Assembly: GCF_001297705.1 (NCBI RefSeq)
Contig: NZ_LIRF01000005.1
Location: forward strand, 583,699-647,698
Reading direction: 5' to 3'
Length of the DNA stretch: 64,000 bases
Source: Chryseobacterium sp. ERMR1:04
GTDB taxonomy: Bacteria > Bacteroidota > Bacteroidia > Flavobacteriales > Weeksellaceae
The notes under the pieces: model-generated
What the model saw: only the letters and a program-made list of their open reading frames with translations
Database searches by the model: none
What the model was told of the DNA's origin: nothing
Position numbers and translations under genes: made by a program
In this document: positions 35,650 through 45,120 of the stretch, piece by piece
Numbering within the stretch: position 1 is the stretch's first letter
Layout: every line of letters begins with the position of its first letter

Positions 35650-36068
35650 ACGTCTGATGGTAAAATTACTTACGCAATTATCCAGCAAAAGAGGAATAGC
35701 CTATATTTTATTTATGTTAAAGACACACTGATTGGTAGTATGCAAAAGTGGATGGGAATTGGGCGCAAATAAGCGGTGAAGAGCTTTTAGGAGAAATCGT
35801 CCAGAATATGGGCATGTTTATTCAGGAACGAGCAAATATTGCGGAACTACCTGGTGAGATCAAAGCACTTTGGCCAAGGGAAGTGGTTGCTGCAGAAATG
35901 ATATCAGAATAAGTCTATCTGATCATCATCGGTGATGAAATTGATATCGCAAAATTTGAAATTGAATTTCGCGATCAGATTACCAACTGGGTTGACCAGT
36001 AATGGCAGGTTAAATTTCAGGTTACTAAAAGAATCAGCGAAGACAGTTTTGAGGTAGATGTAAATTAG
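35650..36068 (+). pseudogene. Decayed gene remnant with a frameshift and two stops
   Basis: No ATG frame survives, but joined reading frames make sense. ITYAIIQQKRNSLYFIYVKD runs to GSM. After a shift near 35742 it continues VDGNWAQISGEELLGEIVQN, then LPGEIKALWPREVVAAEMIS. In-frame TAA codons follow at about 35910 and 36000, then WQVKFQVTKRISEDSFEVDV and a TAG at 36066-36068. I cannot name the family. It fits the pattern of discarded orphan genes in this stretch. Confidence 0.5.
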
Positions 36069-36249
36069 CTCACGCACGATGTGCTGTTAAACAAAAAAAA
36101 CCTTGTCTATAAACCGTCTTGAAGCGGTATCTTCCGATTTTTTCCATCGGAAATTTAGCGTAAAGGCGGACTGCTGGAAGCGAGGTGCAGTAACATTCCT
36201 TTCCCAATTTTGAAATTTTTAGGTTTGCCTGGATATGGGAATATGAAAT

Positions 36250-36558
36250 CTAAAACATTTTGGGGGTAACAAAATAAGCGGCAACAAGCGCTACTATTCC
36301 GGTTAGAAACAGTTTAAGGTACATATTTCGGTCAGGGGGTGTTTTGCTGATAAGACAAGCGACGAGCATCCAGAGCATCCACACGGCAATCCACGCAAAA
36401 AGCACCAGACCGTATATAAGGCCAGACAAATCATATGCGCCGCCACCGGTTTGTCCGCCAGATTGACTATCAAGCACTACCAAAGTCAAGATGATAAAGG
36501 GAACAACAAGAAAAGCTAATCTTAAAATTAATTTCATACTGGTTTTGCTCATAGACAT
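36250..36558 (-). CDS. Three-helix membrane protein
   Basis: This 102-residue protein has three membrane helices (about 8-30, 46-66, 82-98: LILRLAFLVVPFIILTLVVL; LIYGLVLFAWIAVWMLWMLV; YLKLFLTGIVALVAAYFV) and a Gly-rich loop. It has no known family. It is divergent from the lipoprotein gene at 36698. The gap upstream (36069-36249) holds only a TTCCGAT/ATCGGAA hairpin at 36132-36152. Confidence 0.65.
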   Translation of the reverse strand: MSMSKTSMKLILRLAFLVVPFIILTLVVLDSQSGGQTGGGAYDLSGLIYGLVLFAWIAVWMLWMLVACLISKTPPDRNMYLKLFLTGIVALVAAYFVTPKMF

Positions 36559-36697
36559 AAGTATTCTTGGTTACAGATCTAGTGAATATTTGATCGTTTA
36601 AATTTATAAAAAAACTAAATGCCAAGCTTAACTTTAACAAATATTTGAAAATCAGGAAGGTATAATTATTGCATGTTTAACACAAAAACCTTTAACT

Positions 36698-37714
36698 ATG
36701 AATATTCTTCAAAACGCAATTGTAGTTTTCGCCCTTACCTTTTCAGTATCAAGTTGCGCTGATTCCAATAAAAAAATCAAAGCGGAAATAGATGAAGTGA
36801 ATCCTAAACTTACGAGCTCAAACTATGTAAGCACCATTCTGAGTTCGGTAAAACATTCTTCCAATGAACCCTTTTATTATCTGTTTGTAAGCCATGAAGC
36901 TTGTTATTTCGAGATCCTGGTGAATGGTTTACCCGTATATCATAATTTCGACCTGGGACAAGTTGTAACGCCTATTGATATTTATTCTGCAATCAATAAA
37001 ACAGGTAAGCAGACCATTACCTATAAATTATACCCTCAAACGGAAAGCCAGGAAGGAGAAGGTGTTAAAACATTGGTGGATTTTACCAATATAAAAATAG
37101 AAGTCTTTCAACGCAACAAGGCGAATACATGGAAAAATGCCTTTGCAAACGAGAAACCAGTAATGTCGCATACCAGTTTAACTGAAGCTGACGGCCGAAC
37201 CTTTGTAGGGAAGGGAAAAGATTACTACGAATACAGTTTTACTTTTGATGCCGCCGTGCCTTATGAAAATAAGGGGTGGGAAAATAGTACTGACCTGAGT
37301 AAAATGGATCAGAAAGAACTACTGGCTAAAACAGAAAATGCCTACAAGCAGGTTTGGGAGATGCAAAATCAAGAAAAAATTGATGATTTTTTTGCACTCC
37401 TGCATAATAAAGAAAAAGAAAATGCACAATGTGAGTACAGCACTAAAAATGATTTAGAAGAATCATTGGAAAACTATAAAATACCCCCGTTAGCAAAAGG
37501 CTACAAGATGCAGCCACTGGAGAATTATAAAATGGTTTTGTATGGAGGAGGGCGATTGGTTCGCTTAGAGCAAACTTCTGTTGATAAAAGGTTAAGGAGT
37601 GAATCGGCACTATGGGCAAAATACAAAGATGAGGATGGAAATGTGATCGCAAATTTTATCAGCCTGTATCTTCATATTCCAAAAGGGAAAACAAATTTCG
37701 AAATTATAAGATAA
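36698..37714 (+). CDS. Hypothetical lipoprotein
   Basis: This 338-residue protein has a lipoprotein signal (IVVFALTFSVSSC, Cys at about 20). The first domain is beta-rich (YYLFVSHEACYFEILVNGLP, YHNFDLGQVVTPIDIY). A helical middle follows (LLAKTENAYKQVWEMQNQEK), then a beta C-terminal domain (YKMVLYGGGRLVRLEQTSVD, NVIANFISLYLHIPKGK). I do not recognise a named family. It is surface or periplasmic by its signal, and stands alone. Confidence 0.72.
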   Translation: MNILQNAIVVFALTFSVSSCADSNKKIKAEIDEVNPKLTSSNYVSTILSSVKHSSNEPFYYLFVSHEACYFEILVNGLPVYHNFDLGQVVTPIDIYSAINKTGKQTITYKLYPQTESQEGEGVKTLVDFTNIKIEVFQRNKANTWKNAFANEKPVMSHTSLTEADGRTFVGKGKDYYEYSFTFDAAVPYENKGWENSTDLSKMDQKELLAKTENAYKQVWEMQNQEKIDDFFALLHNKEKENAQCEYSTKNDLEESLENYKIPPLAKGYKMQPLENYKMVLYGGGRLVRLEQTSVDKRLRSESALWAKYKDEDGNVIANFISLYLHIPKGKTNFEIIR

Positions 37715-37817
37715 GCGTAATATTAAACCCTCTAATTTCCAAATTGTCGGGTTTCATTTTGAAAATATTTTCCTACTCCTGCAACCCCCACTTTCACCCA
37801 GTTCAATATCATATTGC

Positions 37818-38069
37818 ATGCTTTCACCCACATCTGCAAAGCATTTCATCGAGAAAATACATCCGAATATCTTAAAAAATACGTTCTTAAGAGCTCAGAA
37901 CCCATCGAATAAACCAGACAACATATTGGACACAATTTTAATACTTGAAACTTTTTTCTGGCCTGAACTTAAAAAATTAAAGGGAATTACTCATAGTGAA
38001 AATTCTGATCCTTCAGTAAGCGCGTACAGATTTGCTGAAGTAACCACATATAAAAACGATGGATGGTGA
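37818..38069 (+). CDS. Doubtful small ORF
   Basis: This 83-codon frame starts MLSPTSAKHFIEKIHPNILK in an AT-rich gap, with no RBS or family resemblance. It could be a remnant of an older gene. It is listed only because it fills an otherwise empty 650-base stretch between two lipoprotein genes. Confidence 0.2.
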   Translation: MLSPTSAKHFIEKIHPNILKNTFLRAQNPSNKPDNILDTILILETFFWPELKKLKGITHSENSDPSVSAYRFAEVTTYKNDGW

Positions 38070-38375
38070 ATCATCTGATGAAATCAAGCTATCCATCAGA
38101 TTTTACATATTTTCATGAATAATTACATTATGAAATTTTTTGTCAAGAAGAAAAACTTTAACATAATGAATTTGTGTCCCCAAACATAAATCCTTATTTT
38201 TAATCATGTATTGGTGAATTTTACATGTATCGAACCATTAAAATAATTTTAGGCTGTAAATAAGATCTGAAGATTTACGGCTCTCCGTCAATATTAAGCT
38301 TTGGAGCTTGTAGCGTTTCCTTAGTTAGAATCGTTTTAGATATAAAAATATTACTTAATTAAAACTTTTTTAGCT

Positions 38376-38840
38376 ATGAAATTAAATTTTTTCCTGACAC
38401 TTAGTATTTGTCTATTTTTCTTTGGCTGTGATAACAAAAAGATTCAAAATCCAAATTGTTTAGCTGTTATAAATACATTGGATTTAAAATTCAATATTGT
38501 TGATAGAGAATCAAAAAAAGATTTATTCTTTACAGAAGGTGCCGCATATCAGATTAGTGATTTAAAAATTTATAAGACTTCGGATATAAAACATGAGCAA
38601 TCTTTAAAAATTGAAGTAGAGGGGGAGCCTGGTAGGAAAAACTTTTCGATTAAGCTCGATGGTGATTTGATCACTAAAGAAGGTTCCTTGGATCTTTTGA
38701 TTGGAAATGCGATCAAACATAGGCTCAACTACACTGTCTTAACAGAAAAAAAACCATGCCCAGAGTATAAATTTGACCAAATAAAGTTTGACCAAACTGT
38801 TGTTACATCCAATACGGGCATATATATGTTAACTAATTAA
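38376..38840 (+). CDS. Small lipoprotein upstream of a subtilase
   Basis: This 154-residue protein has the signal FFLTLSICLFFFGC (Cys at 18). The mature domain is beta-rich and has two cysteines (NPNCLAV and EKKPCPEYKF). It ends 18 bases before the protease gene, so the two are likely co-transcribed. It may assist, anchor or inhibit the protease; no family was recognised. Confidence 0.68.
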   Translation: MKLNFFLTLSICLFFFGCDNKKIQNPNCLAVINTLDLKFNIVDRESKKDLFFTEGAAYQISDLKIYKTSDIKHEQSLKIEVEGEPGRKNFSIKLDGDLITKEGSLDLLIGNAIKHRLNYTVLTEKKPCPEYKFDQIKFDQTVVTSNTGIYMLTN

Positions 38841-38857
38841 TTTAAAACTAAATACTT

Positions 38858-40348
38858 ATGAAAAATCTAAACGCTCTCTTTAGCTCAGGTAATGAACGTT
38901 TTTATTACTTTCGCAGCGAAAAAATTTATTTAAAAAGACTTAGAAACAAAATTTTTTTAACTTTTAATAAGCCTATCATAAATGCTGATTTACCAGAAAT
39001 ACTTCGAAACTTAATCCGGCAGGATAATATTCTTAATCTGGACAAGACACTTTCGGTGACCGACTCCAATAGCCATACGAAACATCTTTTTGTAGATCTA
39101 AACACAGAAGGTATGAAGTCGTTCATTGAAGATACTTTAGATTTTAAAACAGATCTAATTGCTTCCATCAGCGAGGTTTTCGAAGATAACGAAGGTAAAA
39201 ACCTTTTAGCATTGACAGACCAATTATATTTGAAACTGAAAGAAAATTTGGATGAATCAGCTTTGGAATTATTACTGGCTCAAAGCGGTGTTATAAACCG
39301 AGATAGGATCCAAGACAAACTTTATCACCTTACCATTAAAATTAATAATGAAATTGATGCTCTGGATTTGTCTAATAAATTGTCAGAGTTTGATGGCGTT
39401 GAATATTCTAATCCAGATTTCTTTAGATCTGTTGTACACAATTACGTTCCAAGTGATCCTTTATATCCAAACCAATGGTATATACCCCAAATTAATGCAG
39501 ATTGGGCGTGGGGTTCATATACGGGAAACAGTGCAAATATTGGGATAATGGACATAGGTATAGATTTGTCACATCCCGATTTAGCAAGTCAGGTCTATGC
39601 TAGCTTTGATCAAACAGGTCAGCCACTGGGAGCAGATAAACACGGTACATTATGTGCTGGCGCAGCACTGGCCATTGGAAATACACTTGGTGGAATAGGG
39701 GTGGCTTTTCGCGCCAAATTATGTCAGTTGCGAATTGGCTACAATCCTACGACCGATCCAGATAATACTAGTTTTTACTCGTTGGATTCTTGGGTTGTAA
39801 ATGCCTTCAATTTTGCAAGATTAAATTTTGTAAATGTAGTAAGTTGTTCTTTTGGCCTAGGATCCCCAACAGGCGCAATAGAAAGCGCAATAAATAGTTA
39901 TATTACGTCAACTGCTGCTCCCGGTTTAACGACAGGAGGGGTTGTTGTAGCAGCAACGGGGAATAGCAATGTAGAGTCTATTAATTATCCTGCTTCAAGT
40001 AATTTAGTGTTTGCAATAGGCGCCTCCGGTTTATCAAAAGAAAGAGCTTCATTCTCTAATTATGGTGACAAATTATTATGTGTTGTGCCTGGTATAAATG
40101 TCACTGCAACAGTTCCTGGAGGATCTTATACATCTTATTTTACGGGAACATCTGCCGCTGCCCCCATTGCTGCAGGAATTGTTGCTATGATCGTGGAGAG
40201 TGATTTTACATTAACAAGGGATCAAATTTTTAATAAATTTGTGACCGGGTGTGATTTCATTGAATCTATACATGGCACTCCAACAGGATTTGGACCGAGA
40301 AATAAATTTGTTGGGTATGGCATTGTTAATTTAAAAAATATATTCTGA
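38858..40348 (+). CDS. Subtilisin-like serine protease (S8 family)
   Basis: This 496-residue protease has an intact triad: D232 in GIMDIGIDLSHPDL, H262 in DKHGTLCAG and S432 in TGTSAAAPIAAG. The oxyanion Asn is probably in AATGNSN. The first 200 residues form a fervidolysin-like prodomain (DKLYHLTIKINNEIDALDL). No signal peptide is evident at the chosen ATG, so export may use another route or the enzyme may be cytoplasmic. It pairs with the lipoprotein gene just upstream and ends at a clear terminator. Confidence 0.88.
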   Translation: MKNLNALFSSGNERFYYFRSEKIYLKRLRNKIFLTFNKPIINADLPEILRNLIRQDNILNLDKTLSVTDSNSHTKHLFVDLNTEGMKSFIEDTLDFKTDLIASISEVFEDNEGKNLLALTDQLYLKLKENLDESALELLLAQSGVINRDRIQDKLYHLTIKINNEIDALDLSNKLSEFDGVEYSNPDFFRSVVHNYVPSDPLYPNQWYIPQINADWAWGSYTGNSANIGIMDIGIDLSHPDLASQVYASFDQTGQPLGADKHGTLCAGAALAIGNTLGGIGVAFRAKLCQLRIGYNPTTDPDNTSFYSLDSWVVNAFNFARLNFVNVVSCSFGLGSPTGAIESAINSYITSTAAPGLTTGGVVVAATGNSNVESINYPASSNLVFAIGASGLSKERASFSNYGDKLLCVVPGINVTATVPGGSYTSYFTGTSAAAPIAAGIVAMIVESDFTLTRDQIFNKFVTGCDFIESIHGTPTGFGPRNKFVGYGIVNLKNIF

Positions 40349-40472
40349 ATTATATTGCTGTTAAGTGGGGCACCAGCAGATAAATGTCTGTTTCCAGCGC
40401 ATAGATTTTAAAACAATTAGCTTGATAAGCATCAAGATCTTTGCTGAAAAAGTCTGATTTCAATGCAATTTG

Positions 40473-40509
40473 AAACATCATCAGGCGGGATTAACGGATG
40501 ATGTTTTTT
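40473..40509 (+). terminator. Rho-independent terminator after the subtilase
   Basis: AAACATCATC (40473-40482) and GATGATGTTT (40497-40506) pair perfectly around a 14-base loop, with TTT continuing. Confidence 0.8.
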
Positions 40510-41310
40510 GTTCACATAATAATAAATCTTAGGATATTCGAAAAGATGTTAAGGGCAAGTCTTGAATATCTTTCACTTTCATACACTGTCGAATTCAATT
40601 ATCTTTATCGCCTTGGATCTTTACAAAAAAAGCTACGAGAACTTTAATCAAACCTTAGTAGAGTATAATTCAATCTATAATGGTGGTTTTTCCACAAGGG
40701 GAGGAACGTGATTCTCAACGAAATTATTGAGTTGGGTAAGCTAGGAAATAATCTAGAAGCATTAGAGGAGAAAAAAAATGATATGCTCCTGTACAAAGAA
40801 AGGCTAGCTGTAAGGAAATTTTTAGTCAAAAAAAGATAGTTTCAAGTTTCGATCTTAGAAATGAAGAAGGCAATCATAAGGCCATACCTGTACGCCAGGT
40901 AGAATAAAAAGCATTTCCAATATGCCCATATGTGATAATGTCTATCAAGGTTAAGTTGACTTCCCTAATGGCTTGAAAATGGATATTAACAAGAATCTTT
41001 CTCCTTGTTGAGATATGACTGGGAATTCTGAAATCAGGTGATGAGAGTCGCTTGTTGGAGTGGTTACTATCTGCATTTATGCCAAAATGATGGAACTGTT
41101 ACTAGACACAGCTCCTCATTTATTATAAAATGTTAGTTTATTGTCTATTCCAGTAAACCAGTTGATTGCTAACTAAATGTTTTTTGTGAAATGGGGTCAT
41201 TGCTTTGTGTTTTTTCCGCTGTGTTACGGAAATCCGTAAAAAACATCTTTAATATTTACCTAACTTTCTGTAGTCTTATATAAGACCATAAATTAAAATT
41301 TTAGATTATT
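40510..41310. other. Gene-poor region with decayed coding traces
   Basis: This is about 800 bases without an intact gene. At 40710-40839 a frame reads NEIIELGKLGNNLEALEEKK and then DMLLYKERLAVRKFLVKKR before a TAG. It has no start, which suggests a remnant tail of a helical protein. The rest looks non-coding. Confidence 0.4.
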
Positions 41311-41442
41311 ATGGAAGCAATCAAACCTGGGCCGAAGCCTAAAACTGAAGAGGGTAACGACGATAAAAGAAGAAGAGTTCTCCCCGAGACCAAACCAAAA
41401 CATCCTGATCTGAAACCTCACATTCACAAACCAAAGGAGTAG
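41311..41442 (+). CDS. Tiny Pro/Lys-rich protein
   Basis: This is a 43-codon ATG frame with 8 prolines and many Lys/Glu: MEAIKPGPKPKTEEGNDDKR, then PETKPKHPDLKPHIHKPKE. The AT-rich leader and clean stop fit a small real gene. The composition suggests an unstructured cytoplasmic peptide. No family was recognised. Confidence 0.4.
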   Translation: MEAIKPGPKPKTEEGNDDKRRRVLPETKPKHPDLKPHIHKPKE

Positions 41443-41733
41443 GTTACAAATGTGGGCTTTTTTGCCCCTGCTTTTCAAAAATGGGAAGTCCGCCACGATT
41501 TAGATATTGGAATAATGGATAGTAGGTGTTTTCAGTGATATATTAACTCATGACGGTGTACTATGGCTAGAAAATTCGCTTACAATATATATATCATCTA
41601 TAATTCCTGAATTTATAATCACTTCTCTAGAGATGCAGTTTATTTTTTTTATTGAGAATTAAGTTAATAGGTTGCGTAAACTGAATATAAGTTTGCTTTT
41701 TAAAATTATCTAATTAAACAAACAAGGGGGTAC

Positions 41734-42513
41734 ATGAATTATAGAATTAACAAAGAAAGAATTAATAGATTGGTTGGCAAACTAAACGAATCTTATAAGC
41801 CTACAGAGGAGAAGCCACTCGTTAAGATTGCTGAATTAACATTGATTTTACCCGCGCTGGGACTTTTTTATTTATGGCAATTTTTTAGCCAGTACGGAAT
41901 TCATTATTTCATCTATTTTGACCTAAAGGATGCAATTGCAGTTCTGTATGAAAACCTGATGCCGATAATATATATTAGTGTTATTTTGTCTCTAACCATT
42001 ACCATTCTTATACCTGACATGCTAAGCAAGAAATCTAGTGAGAATGTTGGAGAGGAGAGTTCCGCTGAAACTATTGCAGGGCATAGAAAAGGGCTTTCGA
42101 AACTTGCCGTTATAATAATTGTTATTATTGTCCTTATTGGATTCTATGTTTTGCTGCAGACTTACCAGTTTCAGAAACTACTTACTTTCATATTTTTGAC
42201 TTTTGTTGCTCTATCCTGTTATTTATATCTGTTCGTACATAAGAACCTTGGATTTGGTGTGGCTATTTTACTGGGTTTCATGTACATGATCACGGCAGCA
42301 AAAAAGGATGCTAAACATAATACCATTTTAAAACCTAGATTTAATATTGTTCTTAAAAATCACGCAGATACTCCAATACTTACGGAAGACGATAAATGTC
42401 GATATTTCATCTATAAAACTTCAAATTATTATTTTATTAAGGATGATTGTAAGAAATTAATTTATGCATATTCAGTGTCTACAGGTGAGGTGACTAGTTT
42501 TACTGCAAAATAA
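41734..42513 (+). CDS. Integral membrane protein of unknown function
   Basis: This 259-residue protein has about five membrane helices (37-55, 78-97, 127-146, 152-170, 175-190). A polar loop after helix 2 carries SSENVGEESSAETIAGHRKG. A soluble C-terminal domain follows (YFIYKTSNYYFIKDDCKKLI). No family was recognised. An A/G-rich AAGGGGG lies before the ATG at 41734. It borders the defence island and could belong to it. Confidence 0.65.
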   Translation: MNYRINKERINRLVGKLNESYKPTEEKPLVKIAELTLILPALGLFYLWQFFSQYGIHYFIYFDLKDAIAVLYENLMPIIYISVILSLTITILIPDMLSKKSSENVGEESSAETIAGHRKGLSKLAVIIIVIIVLIGFYVLLQTYQFQKLLTFIFLTFVALSCYLYLFVHKNLGFGVAILLGFMYMITAAKKDAKHNTILKPRFNIVLKNHADTPILTEDDKCRYFIYKTSNYYFIKDDCKKLIYAYSVSTGEVTSFTAK

Positions 42514-43245
42514 AATTTTTTCTTTGTAGGAAAGGGGTAACGATTTCACAGCATATCATATATAATCCACTTCTCCATAAAAACAACTTCAGGAGTTTAA
42601 GCGAACTATCATAGTGGGATAAGCTGTAAACTATTTAATTCAGGTTAATCTCTGCGTAGTATCATGTTTACATGATGGGAATTTTGATAGTTTGAAAGAA
42701 AAATGCTGGCTTGACAATAAAATTATTAATATGCTGAGTCCTTTAATAATGGGGATTTATAAGGCTAGTGGTTTTTTTACTTTATTTTTCAGCTTAGATA
42801 GCTAATTAACGGTTGAGGAGATTATTTATTAAAGTAGTACATTGAAAAAAAAAACGCTTTATGACTACAGCCCATACGGCAGAATACCCTGCCATTCTAT
42901 TCACTCTTCTCTTCGGTATTACGATGTACCAATTGATGACGGATAGGTTCCGAATTAATGTTGATCTTACATTCAGGGTCTCAAAAAGATGGTTTGGAAA
43001 AAAGACATGATTCAACTCGATCACGATCTCTGGATAAGATTACAAATTGGTGCTGATTCAATAAGTTTTATTGAAGTCAATGTTGATATGACTTTTGCAT
43101 CAAAACGAATAAAGACATTTGTATAAAATTAAATAAAGCTGGTCAAAAGTGCTTTCTTATAAAAAAGATATACTAGAAGTACGTTCTTAGGCAAGTCGAA
43201 ATTATTAAATCTATTTTAATATTAACCTCACAAACTAATCAACCA
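42514..43245. other. Empty AT-rich stretch before the defence island
   Basis: This is about 730 bases with only short frames. A fragment reading DMIQLDHDLWIRLQIGADSI near 43006-43125 may be a leftover of a gene, but no start or family is visible. No repeat or RNA was recognised. The promoter for the AAA/HNH operon must lie near 43140-43240. Confidence 0.4.
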
Positions 43246-45120
43246 ATGCAAATTCATTATCTGTGGATCAATAACTCTTACTATTTAAAGGATGCCGGCA
43301 TCAACCTATCATCTAGGTTCATCTTTGAAATGGAACTATTAAATTCTAGCCAGGCAAACCAAACCAGAACATTAATAATTTACGAAAACCCGGATTATAT
43401 TCCTGATTTTTTTGAAAAAAAAAATATAAAAAATGTAACCGCTATTATTGGGAAAAATGGAGCTGGAAAATCCAGTATCTTAAAGTATATAAGACATCAT
43501 TTGCCAGATGGTATTAGTGCAAATTTCCATGAAGATGTAATTGCTTATGAGATGGAAGAAGAAAATGAAATTTTATTTTATCTGCTGATTCCGGATCACC
43601 TTGGGTTAGCGATAAATGATAAGACTGAATTATTCACGATTCAACGCTTTGGCGATATACCGATAGAATCATTACGCTTCTCAGGTATCCCGTCTGCCGA
43701 CTATATACATTATTCCTATTTTTTGGAATATAATGAAGATATGAATAACTATAGTGGGTTAATAAATATTTCCACAACTGCATATCTTGAGGCTGCAAGA
43801 ACCCGAATTATTGAAGAAAATTTGGGTAACAAAAATGTCCAATCTCAATTATTAGCAAAAACCAGCGATCTGCAAAATTTATATCTTGACGAAGTTGCAA
43901 GGGCGATACAGTTTTTGGGAGCAGAAGATTCCCGGCGTCTTCCTTTTGAAAGACCTACTGAACTGACAGTGGAAATTAATTTGGATGACAGCATTTATTT
44001 TGAGGACAATAAAAAGCATCTGGAAATAAATGATCTTTTGGAGGAACTATATAGAAGAAATATATCAAAAAGGAAAGAAGATCGTTTAATTAATAACTTA
44101 CTCTTAGCGATTTTCATCAATTTTCAGATTGATGAAAAAAAGTACTCAATAAATAATCCATCGAAATATCAGATTCCTCTAAATGAAACTGAATCGGCAT
44201 TCGAATATATAACGCGGTTTTTTGAAGAAATGAAAGGATATCAAGTTCGTATCGAAAATGACGAAGTTAGGATTACAAGATACGATTTACTCAGTAGCAT
44301 TATTCCGGAATTTATTGAATTTATGGAAGATCTGATTAAGCGGAAGATCATAAAAGTAACTTTAGGTGAAGGCACTCAATTTAATTTACCACTAACAGAG
44401 GAGACAGAAGAAATCTTTCAGCGTCTTAGGGATTATTATTTAAAGGTGAAGGGTGTCAGTACCTTTTTTAATTTCCGATGGCGTTCACTTAGTACAGGGG
44501 AGCAGTCCTATCTGTCCTTTATGTCTCGTTTTTATCATATCAAGCATCATGAACATCATAAACTACAGAAAAATTTGGTAATTATGATTGATGAGGGAGA
44601 TGCTTGCTACCATCCGGAATGGCAGAGGCAATTTTTCAACCTAACACTCAATTACTTGAGCGCGTTATTTAGCGAGCATACTATTCAGTTAATTTTCACA
44701 GCAAATACCCCATTTTTGTCATCTGATCTTCCCAAATCGAATGTTTTATTTCTTGAAAAAACAGGAAAGAGAACTTCTTTATATCATTCAAAAGAAAATA
44801 ACAGAATTCAAACTTTTGCGGCTAATATTCATACCCTATATTCTAATTCGTTTTACATGGATGGCATTTTAATAGGAGCATTTGCGAAAAACAAACTAGA
44901 TAAGATTATTAAATACCTTAACGATAAAAAGGTTACAAGCCGTAATGAGGATTATCTCAAAACCATTCGATTAATTGGAGAGCCAGTGCTCAGGAGAAAA
45001 TTACTGGATATGTGGGCCGAAAAGTTTGGATTAAATGAAGAGCGGTTAAGATTACAGGAGCGTCTTGATGAAATTGATAAACTGATCAAAGAAAACAATA
45101 AAGGAACTCAAAATGATTAA
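43246..45120 (+). CDS. AAA family ATPase of a Septu-like defence operon (PtuA-like)
   Basis: This 624-residue SMC/ABC-type ATPase has Walker A G69-KNGAGKS in IIGKNGAGKSSILKY, the ABC signature SLSTGEQSYLSF (about 414-425) and Walker B LVIMIDEGDACYHP with D449-E450. A His switch region follows (LIFTANTPFLSSDLP). The layout matches the overcoming-lysogenisation/PtuA group, which senses phage DNA state and controls an attached nuclease. The last 8 bases overlap the HNH gene, so translation is coupled. The product is cytoplasmic. Confidence 0.88.
   Translation: MQIHYLWINNSYYLKDAGINLSSRFIFEMELLNSSQANQTRTLIIYENPDYIPDFFEKKNIKNVTAIIGKNGAGKSSILKYIRHHLPDGISANFHEDVIAYEMEEENEILFYLLIPDHLGLAINDKTELFTIQRFGDIPIESLRFSGIPSADYIHYSYFLEYNEDMNNYSGLINISTTAYLEAARTRIIEENLGNKNVQSQLLAKTSDLQNLYLDEVARAIQFLGAEDSRRLPFERPTELTVEINLDDSIYFEDNKKHLEINDLLEELYRRNISKRKEDRLINNLLLAIFINFQIDEKKYSINNPSKYQIPLNETESAFEYITRFFEEMKGYQVRIENDEVRITRYDLLSSIIPEFIEFMEDLIKRKIIKVTLGEGTQFNLPLTEETEEIFQRLRDYYLKVKGVSTFFNFRWRSLSTGEQSYLSFMSRFYHIKHHEHHKLQKNLVIMIDEGDACYHPEWQRQFFNLTLNYLSALFSEHTIQLIFTANTPFLSSDLPKSNVLFLEKTGKRTSLYHSKENNRIQTFAANIHTLYSNSFYMDGILIGAFAKNKLDKIIKYLNDKKVTSRNEDYLKTIRLIGEPVLRRKLLDMWAEKFGLNEERLRLQERLDEIDKLIKENNKGTQND

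Noticed and set aside
42806..43024. A 72-codon minus-strand frame in the gap before the AAA ATPase
   Set aside because: It has no ribosome-binding context, no family features and an improbable composition.
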